Below are positions 9,469 to 20,700 of a stretch of DNA of 64,000 bases, one piece after another; position 1 is the first letter of the stretch, and each line of letters opens with the position of its first letter. The notes below the pieces were generated by a model. The model saw only the letters and a program-made list of their open reading frames with translations, had not been told where the DNA came from and searched no databases. Location: positions 1-64,000 of the forward strand of contig JAFZSP010000070.1 in assembly GCA_017619335.1 (NCBI GenBank). The letters run 5' to 3'. Source of the stretch: Bacteroidaceae bacterium. Lineage in GTDB: Bacteria > Bacteroidota > Bacteroidia > Bacteroidales > Bacteroidaceae. The position numbers and the translations under genes were made by a program.

Positions 9469-10374
9469 ATGAAGAAAGCATTTGTATTCCCCGGTCAGGG
9501 CGCTCAGTTCCCCGGAATGGGCAAAGACCTCTATGAAAGTAACGCCGAAGCGAAGGCCCTGTTTGACAAAGCTGACGAGATCCTCGGATTCTCCATCACC
9601 AAGATTATGTTTGAGGGCACAGCCGACGAACTGAAGCAGACCAAGGTCACTCAGCCTGCCGTGTTCCTGCACAGCGTTATCACCGCCATCTGTCTGGGCG
9701 ACAAGTTCCAACCGGATATGGTCGGTGGCCACTCTCTGGGTGAGTTCAGCGCACTCGTGGCAGCCGGTGCCCTCAACTTCGAGGACGGTCTGCGTCTGGT
9801 CAGTGCCCGTGCCCAGGCCATGCAGAAGGCTTGTGAGGCCCGTCCTTCCACCATGGCAGCCATCATAGGTCTCTCGGACGACATGGTGGAACAAATCTGT
9901 GAACAGGTGTCTGAAGAAGTGGGTATCGTGGTGCCTGCCAACTATAACAACCCCGGCCAGTTGGTCATCAGCGGTGCCGTGGAAGCCATCAATGCAGCCT
10001 GCGAGAAGCTGAAAGCCGCCGGCGCCAAGCGAGCACTGCCCCTGCCCGTGGGCGGAGCCTTCCACAGCCCCCTCATGCAGCCCGCCAAGGACGAGCTTCA
10101 GGCCGCCATTGAGGCTACAGAGTTCCATGCACCCAAGTGTCCTGTCTATCAGAACGTTGACGGACAAGCACACACGGAGCCCGCAGAAATCAAGCAGAAC
10201 CTCATTGCCCAGCTCACCGCCAGCGTCCGCTGGACACAGGAAGTGCAGGCAATGGTGGCTGCCGGTGCCACGGAATTCACCGAATGTGGCCCTGGCAAGG
10301 CACTGCAAGGAATGATTGCCAAGATCGCAAAAGACGTGGAAGGACTGGTTGTCCGCAGTGCCACGGAACTGTAA
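9469..10374 (+). CDS. fabD: Malonyl-CoA:ACP transacylase
   Basis: The 301-aa length is normal for FabD. The N-terminal FPGQGAQFPGMG holds the oxyanion-hole glutamine (Q10). The nucleophile is S89 in GHSLGE, R114 binds the malonyl carboxylate, and H199 in GGAFHSPLM completes the catalytic pair. It transfers malonyl groups to acyl carrier protein, supplying extender units for fatty-acid synthesis in the cytosol. The GH13 gene starts 6 nt after its stop, so the two are probably one transcript, although they are not linked metabolically. Confidence 0.95.
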   Translation: MKKAFVFPGQGAQFPGMGKDLYESNAEAKALFDKADEILGFSITKIMFEGTADELKQTKVTQPAVFLHSVITAICLGDKFQPDMVGGHSLGEFSALVAAGALNFEDGLRLVSARAQAMQKACEARPSTMAAIIGLSDDMVEQICEQVSEEVGIVVPANYNNPGQLVISGAVEAINAACEKLKAAGAKRALPLPVGGAFHSPLMQPAKDELQAAIEATEFHAPKCPVYQNVDGQAHTEPAEIKQNLIAQLTASVRWTQEVQAMVAAGATEFTECGPGKALQGMIAKIAKDVEGLVVRSATEL

Positions 10375-10380
10375 TCCACA

Positions 10381-12159
10381 ATGAGAAAATTCATCCTTTT
10401 CACAGCTTGCCTCGGACTCTTAATGGGTCTGACGCAAGCTTGTTCTTCTTCACCCGAACCCACCGTTATGGAGAAACCTGTCATCTACCAAGTTTTCACC
10501 CGTCTTTTCGGCAATGACACCAATGTCAACGAGCACAACGGCGACCGCGCTGTCAACGGCTGCGGCACCATGGATGATTTCACACTGAAAGCACTCGGTG
10601 AAATACGCCGACTCGGAGCCACACACATCTGGTACACCGGAATCATCGAACACGCCACACAAACCGACTACTCTGCCTATGGCATTGCCCGTGATCATCA
10701 TGCTGTCGTCAAGGGAAAGGCCGGCAGTGCCTACGCCATCAAGGATTATTATGACGTGGATCCGGATATTTCCACGAGCGTGCCAGCCCGTATGAAGGAG
10801 TTCGAGGCCTTAGTGGAGCGCTCACACCGAGCCGGGCTGAAGGTCATCATCGATTTCGTCCCGAATCATGTGGCTCGCCAGTACCATAGTGACGTTTGTC
10901 CGGAAGGAGTGGAAGACTTGGGAGCCGCTGATGACACCACCCTGCATTTCTCCACAGCGAACAACTTCTATTACTTCCCCGGCGAACAGCTTCGCACTGA
11001 CTTCGACCTGCAGCAGGACGAGGAAGCGCCATATTATGAACAACCTGCACGCGCCACTGGCAATGATGTCTTCTCCTCCTTCACCAACCACAACGACTGG
11101 TATGAGACCGTCAAGCTGAACTATGGCGTGGATTATCTCGCCGGACGTACAGAGCATTTTGACCCGGTACCCTCCACCTGGCAGAAGATGACCGACATCC
11201 TCAAGTTCTGGGCAGCAAAAGGCGTGGATGGTTTCCGCTGTGATATGGCAGAAATGGTGCCCGCAGACTTCTGGGGGTGGGCCATCCCGCAGGTGAAAGA
11301 AGTCAACCCAGACATCATCTTCATCGCCGAAATCTACGGTCCCCAAGCCTACCGCACATATATCAACAAGGGCCATTTCGACTATCTTTATGACAAGGTG
11401 GGGCTCTATGATACGCTGCGTGCCGTGACCTGCGGCAACGCTAATGCAGAAGCCATCAGTAACTGCTGGCGAGCCGTGGACGACATCAGTGACCACATGC
11501 TCAACTTCATGGAGAATCATGATGAACAGCGCATAGCCAGTGACTTCTTTGCCGGCTGTGGCGAGCGCGGACGTGCGGCAATGATGGTGGCTTCCACCAT
11601 CAACCGTGGCCCCGTGATGATCTATTTCGGACAGGAATTAGGCGAGAGGGGAATGGACGACGAAGGCTTTAGCGGGCGTGACGGCCGCACCACTATTTTC
11701 GACTATTGGACGGTGGACGCCGTGCGTCGCTGGCGAAATGGCGGCAAGTTCGATGGGCGACAACTAACACCACAAGAAGTTGAACTCCAGGATTTTTACA
11801 CAACACTGCTAAACCTTTGCTCGAACGAACGCGCCTTCTACATGGGTGACTTCTACGACCTGATGTATGCCAATCCGGCGCAGGGCGAGTTCAACCCACA
11901 CCGCCATTATCTCTACCTCCGTCGTTACCTCAAGGAGGTGTTGCTTGTCGTGGCCAACTTCGACGACAAGCCTGCTTCTTTCGACGTCAATATTCCCCAG
12001 CACGTCTTTGACCTGTATGGTCTGAAGCCGGCGAAAAAGGTGAGGGCCATCAACCTCTTCACTGGGGACACCACGCTCACCAGCTTCGCACCCGACCTTC
12101 CCACTCACATGGATGTACCTGCCAACAGCGGCACTATTCTCCGCATCCGAACCCGTTAA
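10381..12159 (+). CDS. GH13-family alpha-amylase-like lipoprotein
   Basis: The 592-aa protein has a lipoprotein signal with lipobox LTQAC (Cys21), so it is predicted to be anchored in an envelope membrane. The GH13 TIM barrel shows the conserved regions IDFVPNH (about 157-163), FRCD with nucleophile D288, IAEIYG with acid/base E317, and ENHDE with D381. A short C-terminal beta domain follows. GH13 enzymes act on alpha-glucans such as starch or maltodextrins; whether this one hydrolyses or transglycosylates cannot be told. No SusC/SusD pair is nearby, which is unusual for a Bacteroidales alpha-glucan enzyme. A weak terminator-like hairpin follows it. Confidence 0.85.
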   Translation: MRKFILFTACLGLLMGLTQACSSSPEPTVMEKPVIYQVFTRLFGNDTNVNEHNGDRAVNGCGTMDDFTLKALGEIRRLGATHIWYTGIIEHATQTDYSAYGIARDHHAVVKGKAGSAYAIKDYYDVDPDISTSVPARMKEFEALVERSHRAGLKVIIDFVPNHVARQYHSDVCPEGVEDLGAADDTTLHFSTANNFYYFPGEQLRTDFDLQQDEEAPYYEQPARATGNDVFSSFTNHNDWYETVKLNYGVDYLAGRTEHFDPVPSTWQKMTDILKFWAAKGVDGFRCDMAEMVPADFWGWAIPQVKEVNPDIIFIAEIYGPQAYRTYINKGHFDYLYDKVGLYDTLRAVTCGNANAEAISNCWRAVDDISDHMLNFMENHDEQRIASDFFAGCGERGRAAMMVASTINRGPVMIYFGQELGERGMDDEGFSGRDGRTTIFDYWTVDAVRRWRNGGKFDGRQLTPQEVELQDFYTTLLNLCSNERAFYMGDFYDLMYANPAQGEFNPHRHYLYLRRYLKEVLLVVANFDDKPASFDVNIPQHVFDLYGLKPAKKVRAINLFTGDTTLTSFAPDLPTHMDVPANSGTILRIRTR

Positions 12160-12168
12160 ATCCATTGT

Positions 12169-12192
12169 GCCCGGCGGTTAACCCCGTCGGGC
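12169..12192 (+). terminator. Possible weak terminator between GH13 and helicase genes
   Basis: GCCCGGCGG (12169-12177) pairs with CCGTCGGGC (12184-12192) with one mismatch. The following tract is only moderately T-rich, and the helicase ATG lies 15 nt on, so it may only attenuate. Confidence 0.35.
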
Positions 12193-12207
12193 TTCATCTG
12201 TTCTGTT

Positions 12208-15200
12208 ATGACCGACGAACCTCTCTCTTCCCCCTCCTCCCCTGCCATCGATGCAGCTGAGGAAGCCGCCCTTCAAATAGACGAGCGACAACTGACCCGT
12301 CAAGCGCTATGGGAGCGCAAGCTGCTGGACTTCAGTCTGCGCAACAACCTTTTAAACACACGTCTCGGCAAACGGGCCGTGCAGTTTATCTCTTTCGAGG
12401 TCAACCACATGGAAGACCAGCTGCAGACGGGAGAGAACTACACCATCCAACCCTGGCCCGAGGAACGCAAGAAGCTGGAGGCGGAGGACGCTATCTACCA
12501 TTCTGCACAGCAGGCCGCACCACTCCAAGCACAGTTCGAGACAGACATCAAGGCACATAAGCTCTCAACCTATCTCAGTGCTGCAGAACTGAAACCCGTC
12601 CTCACCAACCTGTATCGCGGTGCCCGCACGGCCTTGGAAGAGAATGGTGCCAACTCACTGTTCATCGCCATTGGCATGTTAAAATGGTTCGTCACAGAAA
12701 AGAGCGACCAGCCACGTTACGCCCCCGTTCTGCTCCTACCGGTGAATCTGGTGCGCAATGGAGCCGGCTATGTGGTGCGAATGCGTGACGAGGAAACCAT
12801 CCTCAATGTCACGCTCATCGAGTTCCTGCGCCAACAGTTCAAACTCTTGGTACCCACCTTCGACCCGCTGCCGAAAGACGAGAGCGGCGTGGATGTGCCA
12901 TTGATTTTCAGCACTATTCGCAAGGCCATCGAGCAGAACCAACGTTGGGAAGTACTGGACGAGAGCGTCTTAGGACTCTTCTCGTTTAACAAGTTTGTCA
13001 TGTGGAATGACATCCATACCAACGCCGACAAGCTCCAACAAAGTCCCATTGTCCAGAGTCTGGTGGAGCGACGGCTGACGGTCAACGACACGGAGAAGAG
13101 CGTGGACGTGCGTGACTTCGACCTCACAGCCCGTCCCGCCGATGTGGCCACGCCCATCAGCGTAGATTCATCCCAGTTGGAGGCGGTGATCGAGAGCGGC
13201 AACGGCAAGAGTTTCATCCTCTACGGCCCCCCAGGAACGGGCAAGTCACAGACCATCACCAACATGATTGCCAATGCGCTGTACCAGGGACGACGCGTGC
13301 TTTTCGTGGCCGAGAAGATGGCAGCACTCAGTGTCGTACAACGGCGTCTTGCCAAAATCGGGCTGGATCCCTTCTGTCTGGAGCTGCACTCCAACAAAGT
13401 CACGAAGGCCCACTTCCTCCAACAGTTGCAACAAGCCTTAGACGTCACCCACGGGCACGTCAGCGAGGACTTTCAGAAGCGCTCCGAGGAACTGTACGCC
13501 CTGCGCCAGCAACTCAACGGCTACATGCAAGCCATTCACCGTGAGGGTACTTACGGTCTCTCCATCTATGACTGCATAGACAATTTCCTGTCCATTGAGA
13601 AGGAAGATGCCATACCCCTCTCCATCAGCTTTGCCCAGCACCGTACGAAAGCCGAACTGGATGCCATCACCGATGAACTCACTCAGCTTGACTCCATCTT
13701 CCGCGTCACAGGCCACCCCAAAGGGCACCCACTCACAGGCCTTGCTCCCAAGGACGACCGTCGCGAGCACCTCGGCCAATTAGAGACCCTGTTGCAGCAA
13801 TTGCAAGCCACCCGCGAACAACCCGCGGCCCTCGCAACCGAGTGGCAGGCCATCCAACAAAAATGGTTATTCCCACGCTTCCTTGCCACTAACAAATTCC
13901 TGCGCCGCCTCCAGCAAATCGACAGTACCCTCACCAAAAACAGCATCGATGCCTTCATCGACGACCTCGCTCAGGTCACGAAACCTGAAGCCTGCGATGA
14001 ATGGCTGCGGCACAAAGAACAGTGGCGCGACTGGTACCAGTGGTCCAGCCGCAGGCAGTCACTCGTCGATCGCGGCTATGAAGCTGCTGTCGCCTACATC
14101 GAAGAGGGACACTCCGGCGCCGAAACGGCCGCTGCCCTCGCACGATCCTTATATAAAGAATGGGCCTTGCTGATGGTAGATGCTGACAACGCTCTCCGAA
14201 GCTTCAACGGCCTTGTTTTTGAGGACGTGATTGCCCGCTATCGCCAACTCACCGAACATTTTCAAGAGCTCACCAAGAAAGAACTCTACTGCCGCCTGGC
14301 TGCCCGCATCCCTTCCATGTCGATGGAAGCAGCAACCGGTTCCGAGGTCAATATACTCAAGCGCAATATCGCCAACGGCGGTCGAGGCACCAGTATCCGA
14401 CACATCATTGATCAGATACCTAATCTGTTGCCCAAACTTTGTCCCTGTATGTTGATGAGCCCCATCAGTGTAGCACAGTTCATCGATCTGGAACAACCCA
14501 AGTTCGACCTCGTCATCTTTGACGAGGCATCACAAATGCCTACAGCAGAAGCTGTTGGAGCCATCGGACGCGGACAGGCGCTCATCGTTGTGGGAGACAA
14601 CAAACAGATGCCGCCAACCAGTTTCTTTGCCACACAGCAAGTGGACGACGAAGACGCGGAACTTGATGACTTAGACAGCATTCTGGACGACTGCCAGGCA
14701 CTCTCTCTGGCAGACCATTATCTGGCTTTCCACTATCGTTCCAAGCACGAGTCGCTCATTGCCTTCTCCAATCAGGAGTATTATGACGGCCGACTCTTCA
14801 CATTCCCTTCTGCAGACGACCGCGTCTCCAAGGTCTCACTCGTCCGCGTCGAAGGCACTTACGACAAGGGTGGCCGCCGCAGCAATCGCGCCGAGGCTGA
14901 GGCCGTTGTTGCAGAAATCATACGCCGCCTGGCCGACGACGAGCTGTCCAAACGCAGCCTCGGGGTCGTAGCATTCTCCGTCGCTCAACAGAACCTAATC
15001 GAAGACGTACTGATGGAAGTCATCAGCGGCAAGCCCGAGATGGAACGGCGCGCCTTCCAAAGTGAAGAGCCCATCTTCATCAAGAACCTCGAGAATGTGC
15101 AGGGCGACGAACGCGACGTCATTCTCTTCTCCATCGGCTACGGCCCGGACAAAGACGGCAACGTCTCCATGAACTTCGGTCCCCTAAATAACCGCGGTGG

Positions 15201-16056
15201 CGAACGCCGCCTGAACGTGGCCGTCTCCCGTGCACGTTATGAAATGATGGTCTTCTCCACCCTCCGACCCGAACAGATTGACCTGCGCCGCAGCAAGGCC
15301 GCCGGCGTTGAGGGACTATACAAGTTCCTGAAGTACGCCGAGACAGGTCAGCTCATGCCCGCGTCCAATGCATCCGAGAGCACTGCCGCCAGCCGCTCCT
15401 CTGCCGACTCCCTTGCCTCCGACATTGCTTCTGCTCTCACTGCCCTCGGCTATGAGACCACCACGGCTGTGGGACGTTCCAAGTTCAAGGTGGATGTGGC
15501 TGTTGTGGATCCCAACGACCACGAACGTTATTTCCTCGGTATCCTCATTGATGGTCACTCCCGTGCGGCCACCAAGATTGCACGCGACCGTGAACTGACA
15601 CAACCTTCTGTGCTGCAAGGCCTAGGATGGAAAGTCATCCGTGTGTGGAGCGTCGATTGGATGCAGAACCGCCAGCGCGTGCTGGATGCCATTGTCAAGG
15701 CGCTGGAAGTCAAGGGGAGTACGTCCGTTGCCGACACGGAACCGCTGAACCTCTCTTCCCCCAAGATCATTGAGGAAAAGGCCCCGAAAAGCACGCCCGC
15801 TGCCACCCTCGTTTCGCAGCCCGACTCCACCATTGACATTGACAAAGTGCCCGTCCAAGCCATTGACGATGCCATCTTGCAAGTCGTCAGCCAGCAAGTG
15901 GCTCTGCCCGTGGAAGACCTGCTGCGTGCCGCCAATCGCCTGTTGGGCTACAAGCGCCGTACCCAACGCATAGACACTGCCATCATGAAACGCGTGGCAG
16001 CACTTATCGTGGCCAAGAGAATCCTACGCGACGGAGAGAATGTGAAAGCGCTTTAA
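12208..16056 (+). CDS. DUF4011-family SF1 helicase with C-terminal Vsr/MTES_1575-like nuclease domain
   Basis: This 1282-aa protein has an N-terminal DUF4011 region (RQALWERKLLDFSLRNNLLNTR, about 30-320). A superfamily 1 Upf1-like helicase core follows, with Walker A GPPGTGKS (340-347), the Walker B-type FDEAS with D772-E773, and later motifs GDERDVILFSIGYG and NVAVSRAR. About residues 1075-1180 look like a restriction-endonuclease-fold domain (FKVDVAVVDP with D1096, then LGILIDG and GWKVIRVWSVDW). DUF4011 helicases with Vsr-like nucleases are known as anti-phage candidates in defence islands. Here the gene stands alone between glycoside hydrolase genes. It ends 2 nt before the next gene. A defence role is inferred. 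Confidence 0.82.
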   Translation: MTDEPLSSPSSPAIDAAEEAALQIDERQLTRQALWERKLLDFSLRNNLLNTRLGKRAVQFISFEVNHMEDQLQTGENYTIQPWPEERKKLEAEDAIYHSAQQAAPLQAQFETDIKAHKLSTYLSAAELKPVLTNLYRGARTALEENGANSLFIAIGMLKWFVTEKSDQPRYAPVLLLPVNLVRNGAGYVVRMRDEETILNVTLIEFLRQQFKLLVPTFDPLPKDESGVDVPLIFSTIRKAIEQNQRWEVLDESVLGLFSFNKFVMWNDIHTNADKLQQSPIVQSLVERRLTVNDTEKSVDVRDFDLTARPADVATPISVDSSQLEAVIESGNGKSFILYGPPGTGKSQTITNMIANALYQGRRVLFVAEKMAALSVVQRRLAKIGLDPFCLELHSNKVTKAHFLQQLQQALDVTHGHVSEDFQKRSEELYALRQQLNGYMQAIHREGTYGLSIYDCIDNFLSIEKEDAIPLSISFAQHRTKAELDAITDELTQLDSIFRVTGHPKGHPLTGLAPKDDRREHLGQLETLLQQLQATREQPAALATEWQAIQQKWLFPRFLATNKFLRRLQQIDSTLTKNSIDAFIDDLAQVTKPEACDEWLRHKEQWRDWYQWSSRRQSLVDRGYEAAVAYIEEGHSGAETAAALARSLYKEWALLMVDADNALRSFNGLVFEDVIARYRQLTEHFQELTKKELYCRLAARIPSMSMEAATGSEVNILKRNIANGGRGTSIRHIIDQIPNLLPKLCPCMLMSPISVAQFIDLEQPKFDLVIFDEASQMPTAEAVGAIGRGQALIVVGDNKQMPPTSFFATQQVDDEDAELDDLDSILDDCQALSLADHYLAFHYRSKHESLIAFSNQEYYDGRLFTFPSADDRVSKVSLVRVEGTYDKGGRRSNRAEAEAVVAEIIRRLADDELSKRSLGVVAFSVAQQNLIEDVLMEVISGKPEMERRAFQSEEPIFIKNLENVQGDERDVILFSIGYGPDKDGNVSMNFGPLNNRGGERRLNVAVSRARYEMMVFSTLRPEQIDLRRSKAAGVEGLYKFLKYAETGQLMPASNASESTAASRSSADSLASDIASALTALGYETTTAVGRSKFKVDVAVVDPNDHERYFLGILIDGHSRAATKIARDRELTQPSVLQGLGWKVIRVWSVDWMQNRQRVLDAIVKALEVKGSTSVADTEPLNLSSPKIIEEKAPKSTPAATLVSQPDSTIDIDKVPVQAIDDAILQVVSQQVALPVEDLLRAANRLLGYKRRTQRIDTAIMKRVAALIVAKRILRDGENVKAL

Positions 16057-16058
16057 CT

Positions 16059-17732
16059 ATGAAAAGGGTGCTTTTCTGTTGTCTCCTCGCCTGTTGGACT
16101 GCCGCTGCTGCGCTGCAGGCCCGTCACCACGTTTCGGTGACGAAGTTCGGAGCTATCCCCGACGATGGTTACAACGATGCCGACGCGCTGCGACGCGCCG
16201 CTGCCTACTGCCGCACACACAAGGGCACTACCCTACTCTTCCCTGCCGGCACCTACGACCTCGTTGACTCCACCGCCGTGGATATAGAGCGACGAGCCAT
16301 CAATGGCGCCTTCGGCAAGGGACTGGAAGTGCAGTGGCAACTCTTCCGGCCTGACCGCCCATTCGTTACGGGGCTGGATTTCACAGGTGCACAAGGTCTG
16401 CGCATTAAAGCCGATGGGGCCACCCTGCGTGTGGGAGGCTGGATGCAAGTACTCTCTTTCATCCGCTGCAAGGACGTGAGCCTCAGCGGTCTGAACATCA
16501 CCAACCGCCGGCCTGCCGCCACCGAGGGACTCATCACTGCTGCCACGGACTCGACTTTTGACATCACCTTTGACCCAGAGCTTTACTGTTACATTGACAG
16601 CATCGTACAAGGTCGTTATTACTTTTACAGCACCACCCGACAACATTTCTATTATGGAAATGTGGGCAATGGTGAGCTCCTGCGCCCCGGGCACATCCGT
16701 TTCCGTTCCCGCAGCCATCCCGCCGTCGGCGACGTGCTGATTATCCGCTATTGTGGGCACTACCGTCCCTGCGTCTTGATCCGGGAGTCACAGGATATTA
16801 CCCTCAAGGATGTGGCATTGCGCAGTTTCTCTGGAATGGGAATTGTGGGCCACATGAGCCAGAACATCTGTATCGACGGCCTCTGCGTGAAGCCGGAGCC
16901 CGGGCGTTACAGCTCCACCAGTACAGACGCTACCCATTTCACCTCGTGCAGCGGAGATCTCATCCTCCGCAACTCCTTCTTTTCGGGCAATGGTGACGAC
17001 TGCACCAATATACACAACTATTACTGGGCATTCTACCCGCAGGCGGCTGACAATCAGGTGGAAATACGTGTGGAAAATGCCGACCTCCACGCACAGTCAT
17101 TAGATGTTCCCGCCGTGGGCGACACCCTGCGGGTGGTGAGCCGGCAAGATATGAGCACCGTGGCAGAAGCGGTGGTCACCGCTGCCGACAGTTCCTGGAC
17201 AGACTGGCGCGTCATTGTTACGTTGGACCGCCCACTGGCCGTCACACAACCCGAGAACTATCTGATGTACAACTACACGCGATTCCCACGTGTGCGCATA
17301 CAGAATAACAAGGTGGAATACCACAACGGCCGCGCCTTCCTCCTGAAAGCCCGCGACGTGGAAGTAACCGCCAACGACATCACCCGCTGCACCCTCTCTG
17401 CCATCAAACTCGGTGCAGAACTCAGCTGGAGGGAAGCTGGCCCCGTGGAACGTGTCCTCGTTGCAGATAACATCATCTCCCACACTGGAACAGACAGCGG
17501 CTACCGCGCTTCCTGTGTGATGCTCACGACCGAGGCTCCGCAGACACCACCACAGGTCAATCGCGGCATCGTCATTCGGCACAACCGTCTGCAGAGCGAC
17601 CAACCTGTCTCCATCCTCCTGCAAGATGCCACCAACGTGCAAATCACAGATAATGAATTTATTGGCGGGCATGAGATTCAGCAGCACAACTGCACAAATG
17701 TCACCATCAATAACAATCAAATAAAACCATAA
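16059..17732 (+). CDS. Right-handed beta-helix glycosidase, GH110-like (alpha-1,3-galactosidase family)
   Basis: The 557-aa protein has a signal peptide (about residues 1-21) and is predicted to be exported. It opens with the FGAIPDDGYNDADAL motif common to pectate-lyase-fold enzymes and then shows many beta-helix turns. The segment DATHF with D290 and H293, followed by GDDCTNIH with D313, D314 and H319, matches the acidic triad region of GH110. GH110 enzymes remove terminal alpha-1,3-linked galactose, for example from blood-group-B-type or linear alpha-Gal structures. The next gene is a GH97 enzyme of the alpha-galactosidase type, which supports the reading. The family call is from motif memory; another polysaccharide-active beta-helix family is possible. 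Confidence 0.65.
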   Translation: MKRVLFCCLLACWTAAAALQARHHVSVTKFGAIPDDGYNDADALRRAAAYCRTHKGTTLLFPAGTYDLVDSTAVDIERRAINGAFGKGLEVQWQLFRPDRPFVTGLDFTGAQGLRIKADGATLRVGGWMQVLSFIRCKDVSLSGLNITNRRPAATEGLITAATDSTFDITFDPELYCYIDSIVQGRYYFYSTTRQHFYYGNVGNGELLRPGHIRFRSRSHPAVGDVLIIRYCGHYRPCVLIRESQDITLKDVALRSFSGMGIVGHMSQNICIDGLCVKPEPGRYSSTSTDATHFTSCSGDLILRNSFFSGNGDDCTNIHNYYWAFYPQAADNQVEIRVENADLHAQSLDVPAVGDTLRVVSRQDMSTVAEAVVTAADSSWTDWRVIVTLDRPLAVTQPENYLMYNYTRFPRVRIQNNKVEYHNGRAFLLKARDVEVTANDITRCTLSAIKLGAELSWREAGPVERVLVADNIISHTGTDSGYRASCVMLTTEAPQTPPQVNRGIVIRHNRLQSDQPVSILLQDATNVQITDNEFIGGHEIQQHNCTNVTINNNQIKP

Positions 17733-17758
17733 TAACCAACTAAACATTCAACAACACA

Positions 17759-20700
17759 ATGAAACAGTTCTCCACCCTCTTCCTCTTGCTGGCAACAGTG
17801 CTACTTTCAACAGCCACAGCCCGAGACATTCCAGGAAAACAAATCTACATCCCGCAGGAACTGCGCAGCAACAACTTTGAAAGCGACACCGCCCGCTGGA
17901 GTTACGACCGCATGGCACTCACGCCGAACTTTGCCATCTTCTGGGAACGAGGCTTCGGTAAAGACCTCAAGAACCCGCCGCGACTGGAAGGGAAGCCCAT
18001 GAGTATAGACCTGAACAACCTCCAGCAGAAGTTGGAACGTTTCTACGCCTTTTACCGTGACACCCTACATTTTATCGGTGCTGGCTCCAACGCCGAGAAA
18101 TACCGAATGATGGTGCTTCTGAACTATTCCTTGGATGGCACTGCCTACGGTGGAGACTACGATGAGTTTATCGGGGCCTTCTGGGTGGCACCCAACCGTC
18201 TGCAAGACCCGACCCTCAACTGCGTGGCCCATGAGTTGGGACACAGCTTCCAGATGCAGGTGCACTGTGACCGCAAGGCACAAGTGGGCAGAGCCTCCAA
18301 TGCCACCGACCAATTCATTGACAACCAAGAGACTGAGACCGACGCAGACCGCTGGTTTGGCGGAGGGTTCTTCGAGATGACATCACAATGGATGCTCTGG
18401 CATGTCAACCCCAACTGGGTGCGCGACGAGAATTACCATTGGACAGCTTACCAGCAAACACCACACAAGGCATTTCTCCACTGGGAGAACGTTTATCATT
18501 CTCCCTACGTCCTCGAATGGTGGAGCCAGAACCACGGACTGGACATCATCGGGAACATTTATAAGACGGCAAAGAATCCCGAAGACCCCGCAGACGCTTA
18601 TATCCGACTGACAAAGAAGACGATACAGCAATTTAATGATGACCTCTTCGAGGCCAACCGCCACACCATTTTCCTGGATTTCAAGCACGCCCGCACAGAG
18701 ACACGCCCCTACGCAGGCCACTGGCCACAGCTGGTAGAAGCAGGAGCTCCCGAGGCTGGTGGTTTTGATGCACGACTGATGCCGATGCCAAAGCGCGGAG
18801 AACGTATAGATGTGGATTTTGAAGGACTCAGCAACGATGCCTCCGCAGGCTGGCGCTACGGCTTCGTGGCCTTGCTGGCCGACGGCAGTTGCCAATACAG
18901 TCCTATATATAATAAGGTACGCGGGCGCACGACCTTCACGGCACCGCGCCAGCAAGACGTGCAGGAACTCTACCTCGTGGTGATGGGAGCCCCCACCCAA
19001 CGCCAGCACAGAGAACATCACCAGGCGGCTCCCACCTTCCCCTATACCATCAACGTCACAACTCCAGGTCTGCTCACCTCACCCAACGGGCGCTTCACGG
19101 CAGACGTCTCTCTGAATAACAGCCAACAGCCAAGCATCCAACTGAACCTGGACGGGCAACAGCTCTGTGAACTGGCTTGTGACCTGCTGACGGACTCCAA
19201 AGTGAGCGCCAACAACCTACGCCTGCTCCACCGTTCCACACAACGGGAGCACATCGACGCGTTTGCCTACCGCCAAAGTGCCATCGATGTAACCTACAAT
19301 GTGGCCACCTACCGTCTCAACGACCTTTTCAACCTGGAACTGCGACTCTACGACGAGGGCCTTGCCTACCGCTTTGTCCAAACGGCCAAAAAGCCGCTTA
19401 CCATCCGTGATGAAGTGGCTGCAATCACACCCTCTGGCAATCCTGTGACTTACGCTCCCTTCACCACCAACGCCAAGAAACCCGAGGCGATGGCTTTCCA
19501 AAATATCTACACCACCGCACCGCTCTCACAACTCGAAAACCAATGGGCCTTCCTCCCGCTGACCCTCGACTTCGGCAGCGCCAAGCTCACGATCACAGAA
19601 GCCGACCTGGAAGCCTATCCCGGCCTCTTCCTGCGTCCCGCCGGCAACCAGTTGAGCGGCACCTTTGCCCACTATCCCCGCAAAATGGATTATTATAGTC
19701 ACCGTGGCATGAGCCATGTGGTTGAGACAGAGGACTTCATCGCCAAGACCAGCGGCCCTCGCACTTTCCCGTGGCGCGTCCTCTGCGTCACCACCGACGA
19801 CCGTCAGACGCCCACCTCCAACCTGGTTTATGCACTCGCCGCGCCCAACCGCATCGGCGACACCTCATGGATCAAGACCGGCAAGAGCGCCTGGGACTGG
19901 TGGCACGACTGGAACCTCAAGGGTGTGCCCTTCCGCGCAGGTATCAATATGGAGACCTATCGTTATTACATTGACTTCGCTGCCCGCTTCGGACTCCAGT
20001 ATGCCATTCTTGACGAGGGCTGGTATGATGCAAAAGAAGGTGGTATCCTGCAGAGCATCCCTGAAATTGATGTCCAGGAACTTGTCAACTACGGCCGCGA
20101 AAGGGGCGTGGGTATCATCCTCTGGACAGTCTTCAACGTGCTGGATGAGCACCTGGAAGAAGCCTGTGCCAAATATGCAGCCATGGGTGTCAAGGGCTTC
20201 AAGGTTGATTTCCTGGACCGCGACGACCAGACCGCTGTGGAGATGGCATACCGCATCGCCGAAGCCTGCGCCCGTCATCACCTCTTCCTTGATTATCACG
20301 GTTTTTACAAGCCTACTGGCCTCAACCGCACCTACCCCAATATCATCAACATTGAGAGTGTCTTCGGAATGGAGGAAGTCAAATGGAACTCCGACCACAA
20401 GGATATGCCTCTCTATGACGTCACCTTCCCTTTCATACGTGGGATGGCCGGTTTCGTGGATTATACGCCCGGAGCCATGCGGAATGCCACAAAGGCCAAC
20501 TTCCGAGACGTCTATACACAACCTATGTCGATGGGTACCCGCTGTCATCAGTTAGCAGCCTACGTCGTCCACGACTCACCACTGACGATGTTGGCCGACG
20601 CGGCTACCGCCTACGAGGCCGAACCCGATTTCACCCGCTTCCTCGTCTCCATTCCGAATAACATCGAGGAGACCCGCGTCATCGCAGGAAAGATGGGCGA

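Noticed and set aside
9352..10308. Minus-strand open frame of 318 codons
   Set aside because: It is a shadow of fabD and would run across the fabD promoter; no domain is recognised.
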